This document shows, piece after piece, positions 1 to 6,067 of a stretch of DNA of 6,067 nucleotides. A model generated the notes under the pieces. The model worked only from the letters and a program-made list of their open reading frames with translations, was not told the DNA's origin and did no database searches. Positions within the stretch are counted from its first letter, which is position 1. Each line of letters opens with the position of its first letter. The stretch comes from Verrucomicrobiales bacterium. GTDB lineage: Bacteria; Verrucomicrobiota; Verrucomicrobiia; Limisphaerales; UBA9464. The DNA lies in NCBI GenBank assembly GCA_003445095.1, contig DLVS01000136.1:1-6067 (forward strand). The letters run 5' to 3'. Both the position numbers and the translations under genes were made by a program.

Positions 1-2
1 TC

Positions 3-2207
3 GAACGCACGAGCTACCGCGATTTGCGGCCCTTGCTCCGTGATTTGCCGGAAGCGGCGGTGCCTTCGCCCGAGCAGAAAGCGCGCTGGGAACGCCAACG
101 GCGCACGGCGAATGTTGATCGTAGTCGCCGAGGGGACGAGGCGCACTTTCCTCTTCGCACCCTCGCGTCGATTGTGCCCAGTGCCTCCACTCGCGCCGCG
201 GGGTCAGCGCGTCCTGCCGTCCGCGGCTACTCGGGTAGCCGCCAAGGAGACGAGGCGCACTCTGCAGATGCTTCTCCCACGGCGACAGCCGTGGGAGAAG
301 GTGCCCAGAGGGCAGATGAGGGCTCGTCCAACGCGGAACTCGGAATGAGGAATGCAGAGTCGGAACCAACCTATGCCGGTTTGGAATTGCCCGAGCGAGC
401 TACTACCGAACTCCCCCACTGGCCCCGCACACCCGAAGGCCGACTGATCGCCATCGCCGAAGCGGGCGCGCTGAACCTCTTTGTCATTCGCGAAGTCCCG
501 AGGCCGGGCGTAGTGTTGGATTACACCGTAGTGAATACGACAGCCAACATGGTTTTCGACAGCCTGACCACGTATTATGTCCCAGGTCCGGTGAACCTGA
601 GCACGAGTGTTAAATTCCACCCAGGAACGGTGATCAAGTTCGCCAAGACCAATTCGCCGAGTCTGACCATCCTCAATGGAACAACCATCACCTGGCTTGG
701 AGCGCCGTACCGGCCGATCATTCTAACGTCCTATGACGATACGTCGGTCGGGGAGCCTCTTCCGGCCGCCAGCGGCAGTCCCTCGGGTACCTACGCAGCA
801 ACGGCGCTGAGCCTGAATGGGTTTGGTCTAACTTCCGGCCTGGTCTTGAGCAACTTGTGCGTGCGCCATGCCGCCGTGGGCGTAGCGGCGACTTACTTTT
901 CTATCGACGGACCGTTTACCCTGCGCCACGCCCAATTTGTCCAGTGCGGCACGGCCATGAGATTTACTCAAGGCAGCGGAATCTCGAGCACCCAAGACAC
1001 CTATTTCCCTCAGAATGTGTTGGTCGTCGGCGACCCGAGCAGCACGAAGGTCTTTGGCAACCTGTATTTCGCCAAGATCGGTGCCGAGTTTATGACGATC
1101 GATGGCGCCACCACACTGCGCCATACTACATATAATCCGGACTATTCGACCGTGACGCTTGTTAACTCGATCCTCGCAAACGTGAACGACTCGAGCAACG
1201 TCACGTTGGTGAACTCGGGTACGCCTGACTGCAGTCCGCTCTTCTCCGCGGTTGGCGCTGGGGCACACTACCTGGACCGCACTCGAACCTGCCTGCTGGA
1301 TACTTGGCTGACTATCCATGCGGCCTTCCCTCCGAATCCGCTAGCCAGCCCTGGACTTGGGGCTGAGTTAGCAACGATGACGCAGATGCCTCCAGTCCCA
1401 GTCGCCTCCACCTTTACAGCCAATACGGTTTTGGGTGGGGCAGTATGGGCCGACGCTGCGTATGCGATCGGATACCACTATCCTCGGGTGGATTACTTGA
1501 TGACCTCCGCCATCAACGTGACCGGAGCGACGCTGACCTTGAGCGGTGGTGCGGTGCTCCTGGGATACACCGGTCAAGCCATCGTCTTGAACTCTGGGGC
1601 GCGGTTGGTCTCGATTGGCAAGCCCAATGCCCTCAATGGATTGGGCTGGTCCTCGGGAGTGCAGGAAATGCCCATCGGCGGACCGCCAGCCGCGGCCACG
1701 ACCCGCAAACTGATTGAAATATCCTCCGCGAGCGGCGATTGGCCCGAAGTGCGGATGCGTTTTACTCAGGCCAATGTCTGCGCGGACTCTAGCGGCCGGC
1801 GCGCTTTGTTTACCGCGAACACCACCAGCCAAAATGTCTCCGTGATCGACCTGCGCGACTGCCAATTCGGCGGCGTCGTTGCAGACTTCTCTCCCGTCAC
1901 GTACGGCAGCCAATCGCTCAGTCTGGTCAACAACGTGTGGGACAAATGCACGGTGGGTGCGTACCGAAGTTATGCCGGAGTGCAGCCCGTTTATCTGCGC
2001 AATAACCTGTTTCGTAGTGGTTCCTTAACCCTCTACTACAATTACTTCGAAGCTTACGGCAATCCGGTCTGGATCTGTGCCGACAACCTATTCGACACGA
2101 CTAGTCTCGCCGGCTCAGCGTGGCGACCAACTATCTGGTGGCCGGCTGGAACGCCCATACGGCCGCGACCGCGTTTTTTGGCGGGTTGGGCAACAAAGTG
2201 GGGCTAG
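3..2207 (+). CDS. Giant secreted beta-helix protein, N-terminal part (5' partial, ends at a frameshift)
   Basis: This frame is open to the left edge, so the true start and any signal peptide lie outside the window. The first in-frame start-like codon is TTG at 24, which I use as residue 1, but nothing marks it as a real start. Residues 1-32 are charged. Residues 33-115 are encoded by repeat DNA. From L130 (LPHWPRTPEGR) the sequence reads like known giant verrucomicrobial surface proteins. From about residue 165 it is a right-handed parallel beta-helix: short strands with recurring Asn/Val/Leu ladders such as LVNSILANV, LRNNLF and LVNNVWDKC. The entry motif TTYYVPGPVNLS then HPGTVIKFA is typical of such helices. 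The likely role is extracellular carbohydrate or surface binding, but no catalytic residues are visible. The last ~28 residues (about 700-727: WRPTIWWPAG onward) are probably out-of-frame, because the expected continuation lies in the frame at 2120. The family-level call is firm; the function is unknown. Confidence 0.8.
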   Translation, partial: ERTSYRDLRPLLRDLPEAAVPSPEQKARWERQRRTANVDRSRRGDEAHFPLRTLASIVPSASTRAAGSARPAVRGYSGSRQGDEAHSADASPTATAVGEGAQRADEGSSNAELGMRNAESEPTYAGLELPERATTELPHWPRTPEGRLIAIAEAGALNLFVIREVPRPGVVLDYTVVNTTANMVFDSLTTYYVPGPVNLSTSVKFHPGTVIKFAKTNSPSLTILNGTTITWLGAPYRPIILTSYDDTSVGEPLPAASGSPSGTYAATALSLNGFGLTSGLVLSNLCVRHAAVGVAATYFSIDGPFTLRHAQFVQCGTAMRFTQGSGISSTQDTYFPQNVLVVGDPSSTKVFGNLYFAKIGAEFMTIDGATTLRHTTYNPDYSTVTLVNSILANVNDSSNVTLVNSGTPDCSPLFSAVGAGAHYLDRTRTCLLDTWLTIHAAFPPNPLASPGLGAELATMTQMPPVPVASTFTANTVLGGAVWADAAYAIGYHYPRVDYLMTSAINVTGATLTLSGGAVLLGYTGQAIVLNSGARLVSIGKPNALNGLGWSSGVQEMPIGGPPAAATTRKLIEISSASGDWPEVRMRFTQANVCADSSGRRALFTANTTSQNVSVIDLRDCQFGGVVADFSPVTYGSQSLSLVNNVWDKCTVGAYRSYAGVQPVYLRNNLFRSGSLTLYYNYFEAYGNPVWICADNLFDTTSLAGSAWRPTIWWPAGTPIRPRPRFLAGWATKWG
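121..147 (+). repeat. Short direct repeat, copy 1 (dispersed-repeat type, inside coding sequence)
   Basis: This 27-base unit ends in gacgaggcgcact and matches 235-261 at 24 of 27 positions. The two copies are 114 bases (38 codons) apart, so both are read in the same frame and encode SRRGDEAH and SRQGDEAH. The wording 'tag(t/c)cgcc.agg.gacgaggcg' resembles intergenic repeats I associate with verrucomicrobial genomes; that resemblance is recalled, not checked. Confidence 0.75.
235..261 (+). repeat. Short direct repeat, copy 2
   Basis: Second copy of the 27-base unit at 121-147, with three substitutions. It is followed directly by the hairpin element at 271, whereas copy 1 is followed by a GC-rich spacer (148-234) containing ccgcggggtcagcgcgtcc-like sequence. 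That difference suggests two related but not identical repeat units placed head to tail. Confidence 0.75.
271..323 (-). repeat. REP-like palindromic element with a perfect 13-bp hairpin, embedded in the coding sequence
   Basis: Bases 271-283 (cttctcccacggc) and 288-300 (gccgtgggagaag) are perfect inverted repeats around the 4-base loop gaca. The adjoining 301-323, read on the minus strand, gives gccctcatctgccctctggg then cac leading into cttctccc. This matches the wording of a common intergenic repeat seen in many bacteria ('ccctcatccgccc..gggcaccttctccc'); the match is from memory. The element lies inside an open frame, so it could also fold in the mRNA. Such a strong stem would act as a transcription or translation brake if it were intergenic, but no poly-T follows, so I do not call it a terminator. 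Confidence 0.8.
334..367 (+). repeat. Degenerate heptamer array (cggaatg type)
   Basis: Consecutive units are cggaact (334-340), cggaatg (341-347), aggaatg (348-354), cagagt (355-360, one base short) and cggaacc (361-367). In frame they encode the NAELGMRNAESE stretch. The opposite strand reads IPHSEFRV, a phrase often produced by spurious translation of this repeat family. Together with the elements at 121-323 it makes a ~250-base block of non-coding-type repeat DNA read as protein. Confidence 0.7.
2105..2160 (+). other. Apparent -1 frameshift joining the two halves of the giant gene
   Basis: The upstream frame reads family-like protein up to about NLFDTTSLAGSA (bases up to 2120), then unconvincing Trp/Pro/Arg-rich sequence to a TGA-free run ending at the TAG at 2205-2207. 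The frame offset by -1 is closed by TAG at 2102-2104 and becomes family-like from GTG 2120 (ATNYLVAGWNAHTAATAFF), leading into PGPLGPYYYPT. One missing base near 2105-2130 would restore a single frame of more than 1,700 codons. No X-XXY-YYZ slippery heptamer is present (codons AGT CTC GCC GGC TCA GCG TGG), so programmed slippage is unlikely. A mutation or a sequencing/assembly error fits better. Confidence 0.75.
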
Positions 2208-5152
2208 TTCCCGTGTATCAACCCGGGCCGCTCGGTCCGTACTACTATCCCACCACCGGCAGCAGCACGACCCTGAATGCTCTGCGCAACATAGGGAGCC
2301 AAACGGCTGCGAATGCGGGCTTATACCATCACACGACTACGCCCGACCAAGCCAAAGAGGCCGGAACGCAAGTGGACATCGGCTTTCACTACGTGGCGGC
2401 GACTACGGCCACGCCGATCAAGCCCTTGGATACCGACACCGACAGCCTCCCTGACTATTTGGAAGACGCCGATGGCAATGGCACCCCCACCACGGGCGAA
2501 ACGTCGTGGACCTCGGTCAATGCGGACGCGGATGGCGAGTACTGGAAGGATCCCGAGGAAATGATGTATGGGACTCGTGGCCTGTTCCCCGGCGTTGACC
2601 GTGATTCGGACGGAGACGGGATCGCGGATCACGCCGAAGTCGCGCAGGGTACGGATCCCACCGAAGTAGCCGATACCAGCCCCAAACTTTTAGGTGATTG
2701 GCGCTTCAACACTGGCCTCGTCAATCAACAGAGCGTCGGTCCGCTCCCCGGAGCGACCGCATCGACCGTAAGCTCGTTTGAAGGCTCGGCAGTGTACTTC
2801 GGCGCGAGTGTTCCCCCGACTTCAGCTCTTCGCTACCCGGTCGCGAACTGCCTCAACTTACGCTGGGGCACTGTCCATTTCACCTATGTGCCGGATTGGT
2901 ATTTGGGCAATCCGTCCTCGGACAACCCAGGGCAATGGTGCCGGCTTTTGGAATGTGGTCCGTGGCAACTGAGCATCACGCCCGATGGGCGGTACCTCGT
3001 GTTCGAAACCCCGGCTGCCGATGGCACGATTACCCGCAATGCGACGGTACCCTTGCCTCGACCGGCCGAACGCACCGCGTGGGAAATTGATCTCCAATAC
3101 TGCCGTGCCTTCACGCGGGTTAAGATCAACAGCGCTACTTATCTGGATCTTTATGAGCCGGTGGGCGTATCGGCCAAACCCTCGGCGAGCGTTATCGCCA
3201 ATGGTTTTGTGGTGGGTTCGGCCGCCGATGGAACGCTCGGCGCACGCGGCTACATTGATCAACTGCTAACGTTCAACGCACTTTTAGAAATCCAGAACTA
3301 TTCAGTACCCAAAGTCGGCCCGACGCCCTTGGGGAACCTGTGGAATTTCGAGACCCGCCGCCGCTCCTTCCTGGCGGCGATTCCAGAGAGCAATGGCCTG
3401 CGGTTGAAATGGCTCCGGGGTTGGGAAGGCGATCCGACCAATCCCAACAACTACAATAACTATCGCCTGCAGCGCCGACTCACCGGTCAATCCACCTGGA
3501 ATAACGTCGTTACCACCCCTCCGGTGCTCACCACCGACAACTGGCTCGACACGGGCTTGACCGCGGGAGTCAGTTTTGACTATCGAATTACCCGGAAGTC
3601 CGCCGAATCCACCTTTCCCACCCTCACCGCTACCTGGCAGGCCGCTCCCATTGAAAACCGCGGCCGAGCTTTGCTGGTGGTCGATAAGAGTTTGGCGGGG
3701 GATTTGTCCGCCGAGTTGGCGACGTTCACGGACGACCTAATCGGGGAGGGCTGGACGGTGGTGCGCAAAGCCCTGCCAACGCCCGATGCGCCCCGACATG
3801 TCAATACCATCTGGGAGGCTGGTGCGATCAACCCCACCTACATTGCCGACCTCCACGAAATCAAAGACTGGATCAAAGCCCAATGGCAGGCCAATTCCGC
3901 CGTGCCGCATGTCGTAATCCTGGTGGGCCACGTCACTGTTCCTTATTCAGGATCGACGGAGCCTTTATCCGGCTTCGGTGTAGCGGAAGACGGGCACGAA
4001 GATCATCGGGGAGCGTGGGCAGCCGACGCGTGGTATGGCGATGTGTCCGGAGCAGAATGGGCTGACACCGTGCCCCTGAATCTCAGCAATCCGAATCTCC
4101 GCAACGTCGCCGGTGACCACAAATGGGATTACAACTATCGTCCATCCAGCGTGACCATTGAAATCCCGGTCGGTCGGATCGATTTCGATAACCTCGAGGC
4201 ATTCTCTGCGTCGTTTACTCCGGCGCCGGTGGATCCACGCGACCGAGAAATCAAACTGATAAAGCGGTATCTCGACAAAATTCATCGATACCGCCGTGGC
4301 GAACTGACGTTTGACTCGTCGCTGCGGGTCGTGGCCACGGATGATCGATTTACCCAATTGCACCAAGTGGCCCCGCCGGTGGCCGCCCAATTCTTTGGCA
4401 CGGACCTGCCGGACCAGCACAGCGGAGACGCCTTCACCGCATTGCCTAGCAGCCGGTCTGCTACGTTATGGGCCTTCCACGGGGGTAGTGGCCGATTTGA
4501 TCGAGTGGCGGGAAGTGTTGACCCGGTCACTGGTGACTTTTTCTTTCACTCCTCGGGCCAGTTGGCGGGTGGAACTTTAGTAGGGGACTTTGGTTTTGGA
4601 GTGTTGAGTGGCTCGTACTTCGCCGACTGGAATCAGAGCGGCGGGTCCACGATCAATAACTTCCTTCGTTCCTGTTTGGCTCAACCGAACACTGGCTTGG
4701 CGGTGATGGCGGATTTCGCGGTCGCCAACCGCCCATGGAATTACCACGCCCAGGCCCGAGGCGAACCGCTCGCCTCCGCGTTGACCGCCGTTCTCAACCA
4801 GCCCGCGGGGTCCACCTCGGTCCGTACGCTTTTTATTCAGGGGGATCCCACCCTGAAGCCGGTTATTGTAAAGCCGGTCACGGATCTGAGGTATAGCAGC
4901 TCCGGCCCTCTTGAGTTACTTTGGAATGCCAGCGGAACACCGGGAGCTGGGTATTGGGTCTATTCGACGACGACTACCGATAAGTCTTCCTGGACCCGAC
5001 TGACGACCGGGAACCCGATTACCACGCTGAGCTACCCCCTTCCGAACCCAACCGGCGTTAAGTTCTACCAAGTGAGGGCCGTGGCGTTGCAATCGAGTGG
5101 CGGCGGCTCCTTCAACAACGTGAGCGTGGGTACCTTCAAATCTTATCCATAG
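2120..5152 (+). CDS. Giant secreted protein, C-terminal part: TSP3-like, LamG-like, FN3, C25-like and FN3 domains
   Basis: The only available start is GTG at 2120, with no Shine-Dalgarno upstream and no signal peptide, so this is probably the continuation of the preceding frame and not a separate gene. Residues 1-92 finish the beta-helix (PGPLGPYYYPT, AGLYHHTTT, DIGFHYVA). Residues 104-180 hold Asp-rich calcium-loop repeats (DTDTDSLPDYLEDADGNG; DRDSDGDGIADHAE at 160-173). Residues 188-392 look like a LamG/concanavalin-like sandwich and 405-508 like FN3. Residues 515-912 resemble a gingipain-type C25 domain: ILVGHVTVPYSG (600-611), EDGHEDHRGAWAADAWYGD (623-641), VGRIDF (684-689), LWAFHGG with H787, GSYFADW (831-837) and QGDPTLKP (907-914). 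The expected nucleophile Cys is not seen; Ser830/Ser832 occupy that region, so protease activity is doubtful. Residues 918-1007 form a final FN3-like domain. No sorting signal follows. The stop at 5150-5152 lies five bases before the next ATG. Confidence 0.85.
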   Translation: MATNYLVAGWNAHTAATAFFGGLGNKVGLVPVYQPGPLGPYYYPTTGSSTTLNALRNIGSQTAANAGLYHHTTTPDQAKEAGTQVDIGFHYVAATTATPIKPLDTDTDSLPDYLEDADGNGTPTTGETSWTSVNADADGEYWKDPEEMMYGTRGLFPGVDRDSDGDGIADHAEVAQGTDPTEVADTSPKLLGDWRFNTGLVNQQSVGPLPGATASTVSSFEGSAVYFGASVPPTSALRYPVANCLNLRWGTVHFTYVPDWYLGNPSSDNPGQWCRLLECGPWQLSITPDGRYLVFETPAADGTITRNATVPLPRPAERTAWEIDLQYCRAFTRVKINSATYLDLYEPVGVSAKPSASVIANGFVVGSAADGTLGARGYIDQLLTFNALLEIQNYSVPKVGPTPLGNLWNFETRRRSFLAAIPESNGLRLKWLRGWEGDPTNPNNYNNYRLQRRLTGQSTWNNVVTTPPVLTTDNWLDTGLTAGVSFDYRITRKSAESTFPTLTATWQAAPIENRGRALLVVDKSLAGDLSAELATFTDDLIGEGWTVVRKALPTPDAPRHVNTIWEAGAINPTYIADLHEIKDWIKAQWQANSAVPHVVILVGHVTVPYSGSTEPLSGFGVAEDGHEDHRGAWAADAWYGDVSGAEWADTVPLNLSNPNLRNVAGDHKWDYNYRPSSVTIEIPVGRIDFDNLEAFSASFTPAPVDPRDREIKLIKRYLDKIHRYRRGELTFDSSLRVVATDDRFTQLHQVAPPVAAQFFGTDLPDQHSGDAFTALPSSRSATLWAFHGGSGRFDRVAGSVDPVTGDFFFHSSGQLAGGTLVGDFGFGVLSGSYFADWNQSGGSTINNFLRSCLAQPNTGLAVMADFAVANRPWNYHAQARGEPLASALTAVLNQPAGSTSVRTLFIQGDPTLKPVIVKPVTDLRYSSSGPLELLWNASGTPGAGYWVYSTTTTDKSSWTRLTTGNPITTLSYPLPNPTGVKFYQVRAVALQSSGGGSFNNVSVGTFKSYP
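4986..5139 (+). repeat. 154-bp direct repeat, copy A (3' end of the giant gene)
   Basis: It matches 5891-6044 with a constant offset of 905 bases. Mismatches are at 4989, 4999, 5002 and 5005; 5006-5139 (134 bp) is identical. It encodes residues from about 957 to 1006 of the giant protein's C-terminal part, i.e. the second half of the last FN3-like domain. Identity stops abruptly after GTF, where this copy continues as KSYP and stop. Confidence 0.95.
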
Positions 5153-5157
5153 AGACT

Positions 5158-5826
5158 ATGAAATATATACTTGCTAGCTGCCTTGCTGTTTCTGTGTGTG
5201 CGGCCAACGATCCGAAGACTGGCACCTTTACTAACTTGGGCTTTGATGAGCCCATTATCACGTTTCCCCCCAGCCTGGGCCTCACTTCAGACATCTTGAA
5301 CGGTTGGGCTTTAACTGCGGCGGGGGGCGAAGTGCCGATTGTGATTCCCGTGGGCCCTACCGTGACAGTGCCCACATTGACGTTTGCGCAACCCTATAAG
5401 GATCCGCTTCCGAGCTTTGGCAAGTATCAACTATCCTTTGTGAACTTTGTGAACCACGAGTTTGAGCTGACGCCCACCTACACGCTGAAACAGGCGGGTA
5501 AAGTGCCAGAGTTAGCATTGGAGCTTCAGGTCTTTTATGACTCGTTTGATACTCCACCGCCTCCTGATTTGCTTCAATGTCGAATCAACGGCCAGAACAT
5601 ACCGATTGAGAGCAGCGACTGGTTCGGTGTCGGCATTTGGGAGTTTCCGGTGTCGGCGTATGCGGGGCAGGAAGTGGAGCTCGAATTTGTCCTTGGTCCA
5701 ACTCACGGCCTCTTCTTTGACATTGCAGGGTTTACCTCAGTACCCGAGCCTTCCACCTGGGCGTTGCTCGGTCTGGGTGGGTCGTTCTTTGGTTGGGTGT
5801 GCCGGCGGCGAAGGCGTCCGCAGTAA
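5158..5826 (+). CDS. PEP-CTERM sorting-domain protein (exosortase substrate)
   Basis: This 222-residue exported protein starts at ATG 5158, five bases after the preceding stop. There is no clear Shine-Dalgarno (only AGAG within 5151-5154), so translational coupling or reinitiation is plausible. Residues 1-16 form a short signal peptide (Lys2, hydrophobic ILASCLAVSVCA, cleavage near AA-ND); Val before Cys14 argues against a lipobox. Residues 22-32 (GTFTNLGFDEP) and 160-192 (IWEFPVSAYAGQEVELEFVL... DIAGF) are the flanks of a beta-sandwich module common in planctomycete/verrucomicrobial PEP-CTERM proteins. The sorting signal is VPEPSTW at 195-201, a membrane segment at 201-214, then Arg216-220. 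By family knowledge, an exosortase processes this tail and the protein goes to the envelope or extracellular matrix. No exosortase gene is in the window. The ligand or function of the body is unknown. Confidence 0.9.
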   Translation: MKYILASCLAVSVCAANDPKTGTFTNLGFDEPIITFPPSLGLTSDILNGWALTAAGGEVPIVIPVGPTVTVPTLTFAQPYKDPLPSFGKYQLSFVNFVNHEFELTPTYTLKQAGKVPELALELQVFYDSFDTPPPPDLLQCRINGQNIPIESSDWFGVGIWEFPVSAYAGQEVELEFVLGPTHGLFFDIAGFTSVPEPSTWALLGLGGSFFGWVCRRRRRPQ

Positions 5827-5866
5827 TAGCTTCCTCTGAGTTCCACGTGGCGATAGGGCTCTGCGC

Positions 5867-5882
5867 GACCATCGACCATCGA
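5867..5882 (+). repeat. Short tandem GACCATC repeat at the edge of the duplicated segment
   Basis: GACCATC occurs at 5867-5873 and 5874-5880, followed by GA, eight bases before copy B of the 154-bp repeat begins. It is too short to mean much alone, but it sits at the junction between unrelated and duplicated sequence and may mark the breakpoint. Confidence 0.5.
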
Positions 5883-5890
5883 GGACGAAC

Positions 5891-6044
5891 CTTTCTGGAC
5901 CCGGCTCACAACCGGGAACCCGATTACCACGCTGAGCTACCCCCTTCCGAACCCAACCGGCGTTAAGTTCTACCAAGTGAGGGCCGTGGCGTTGCAATCG
6001 AGTGGCGGCGGCTCCTTCAACAACGTGAGCGTGGGTACCTTCAA
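5891..6044 (+). repeat. 154-bp direct repeat, copy B (downstream of the PEP-CTERM gene)
   Basis: Second copy of 4986-5139 in the same orientation. Three of the four differences are synonymous third-position changes (CGA/CGG, CTG/CTC, ACG/ACA); the fourth changes Ser to Phe. After the shared block it continues as NLET and TGA (6055-6057) instead of KSYP. Confidence 0.95.
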
Positions 6045-6067
6045 CCTCGAAACGTGAGTTGTTGAGC

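Larger units (their letters stand above)
5857..6057 (+). pseudogene. Headless C-terminal remnant of a giant FN3-ending protein
   Basis: The frame is open from 5857, just after an in-frame TAG at 5854-5856, to TGA at 6055-6057. It has no ATG, GTG or TTG before the homologous part. Its 66 residues begin with an unrelated GSARPSTIEDEP and then match the last ~50 residues of the giant protein (FWTRLTTGNPITTLSYPL... VSVGTF), ending NLET. It contains only the second half of an FN3-like domain and lacks a start, a signal peptide and the first half of the fold, so it is unlikely to make a functional protein. The mostly synonymous differences suggest it came from a once-coding paralogue or a displaced original end. 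The gap 5827-5856 holds no visible terminator, only the 8-bp palindrome ccacgtgg at 5844-5851 or thereabouts. Confidence 0.75.

Noticed and set aside
271..300. Rho-independent terminator
   Set aside because: The stem is perfect, but no T-run follows on either side, and the element lies inside an open frame with a repeat-family flank.
204..620. Minus-strand frame of 138 codons containing IPHSEFRV
   Set aside because: Its recognisable part is spurious translation of the heptamer and hairpin repeats; the rest is antisense to the beta-helix coding region.
2105..2135. Programmed -1 ribosomal frameshifting
   Set aside because: No slippery heptamer is present and no downstream stem or pseudoknot is obvious; ordinary mutation or a sequencing error explains the break better.
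3965..4420. Long minus-strand open frame (151 codons) and other antisense frames over the giant gene
   Set aside because: They mirror a strongly supported + strand coding sequence, have low-complexity His/Arg/Val-rich translations and show no domain or signal features.
5158..5205. Lipoprotein signal for the PEP-CTERM protein (Cys8 or Cys14)
   Set aside because: Neither Cys has a proper lipobox (VSVC has Val at -1), and the C-terminal PEP-CTERM tail already explains sorting.
4986..6044. CRISPR or integron cassette array
   Set aside because: There are only two copies, 154 bp each, and they are coding-derived. No integrase, attC-like fold or spacer pattern is visible.

Overview
The window looks like a chromosomal fragment of a GC-rich, surface-protein-rich bacterium, most likely Verrucomicrobiota (Pedosphaera/Limisphaera type). 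This is an inference. It rests on the giant beta-helix protein with its 'AGLYHHTTT..KEAGTQVDIGFHYVA' and 'DTDTDSLPDYLEDADGNG' wording, on the PEP-CTERM neighbour, and on the style of the dispersed repeats. No rRNA or other marker gene is present to confirm it.

Bases 1-5152 are almost entirely one very large secreted-protein gene on the + strand, entering from the left edge. It is broken into two overlapping reading frames (3-2207 and 2120-5152) by an apparent -1 frameshift between about 2105 and 2160. Read through the break, the product is an N-terminal linker, a right-handed beta-helix, a calcium-binding TSP3-like segment, a LamG-like beta-sandwich, an FN3-like domain, a gingipain/C25-like domain whose nucleophile position looks like Ser rather than Cys, and a last FN3-like domain. 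Bases 121-367 of the linker are packed with repeat sequence of the type usually found between genes: two 27-base direct repeats, a perfect 13-bp stem hairpin and a degenerate heptamer array. All of it is read in frame.

A 222-residue PEP-CTERM exosortase-substrate gene (5158-5826) follows five bases after the giant gene's stop, probably in the same transcript. Beyond it, 5857-6057 is a headless reading frame that repeats the 3' end of the giant gene almost exactly (154 bp, 4 mismatches, 134 bp perfect). The PEP-CTERM gene is therefore bracketed by direct repeats 905 bp apart. That suggests a segmental rearrangement, or a cassette that could be lost by recombination.

Both intact products look extracellular or envelope-associated. 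No enzyme pathway, RNA gene, CRISPR array or classical insertion sequence is visible. The clearest items for follow-up are the repeat-bracketed PEP-CTERM gene, the frameshift in the giant gene, and the repeat-derived coding segment near its 5' end.
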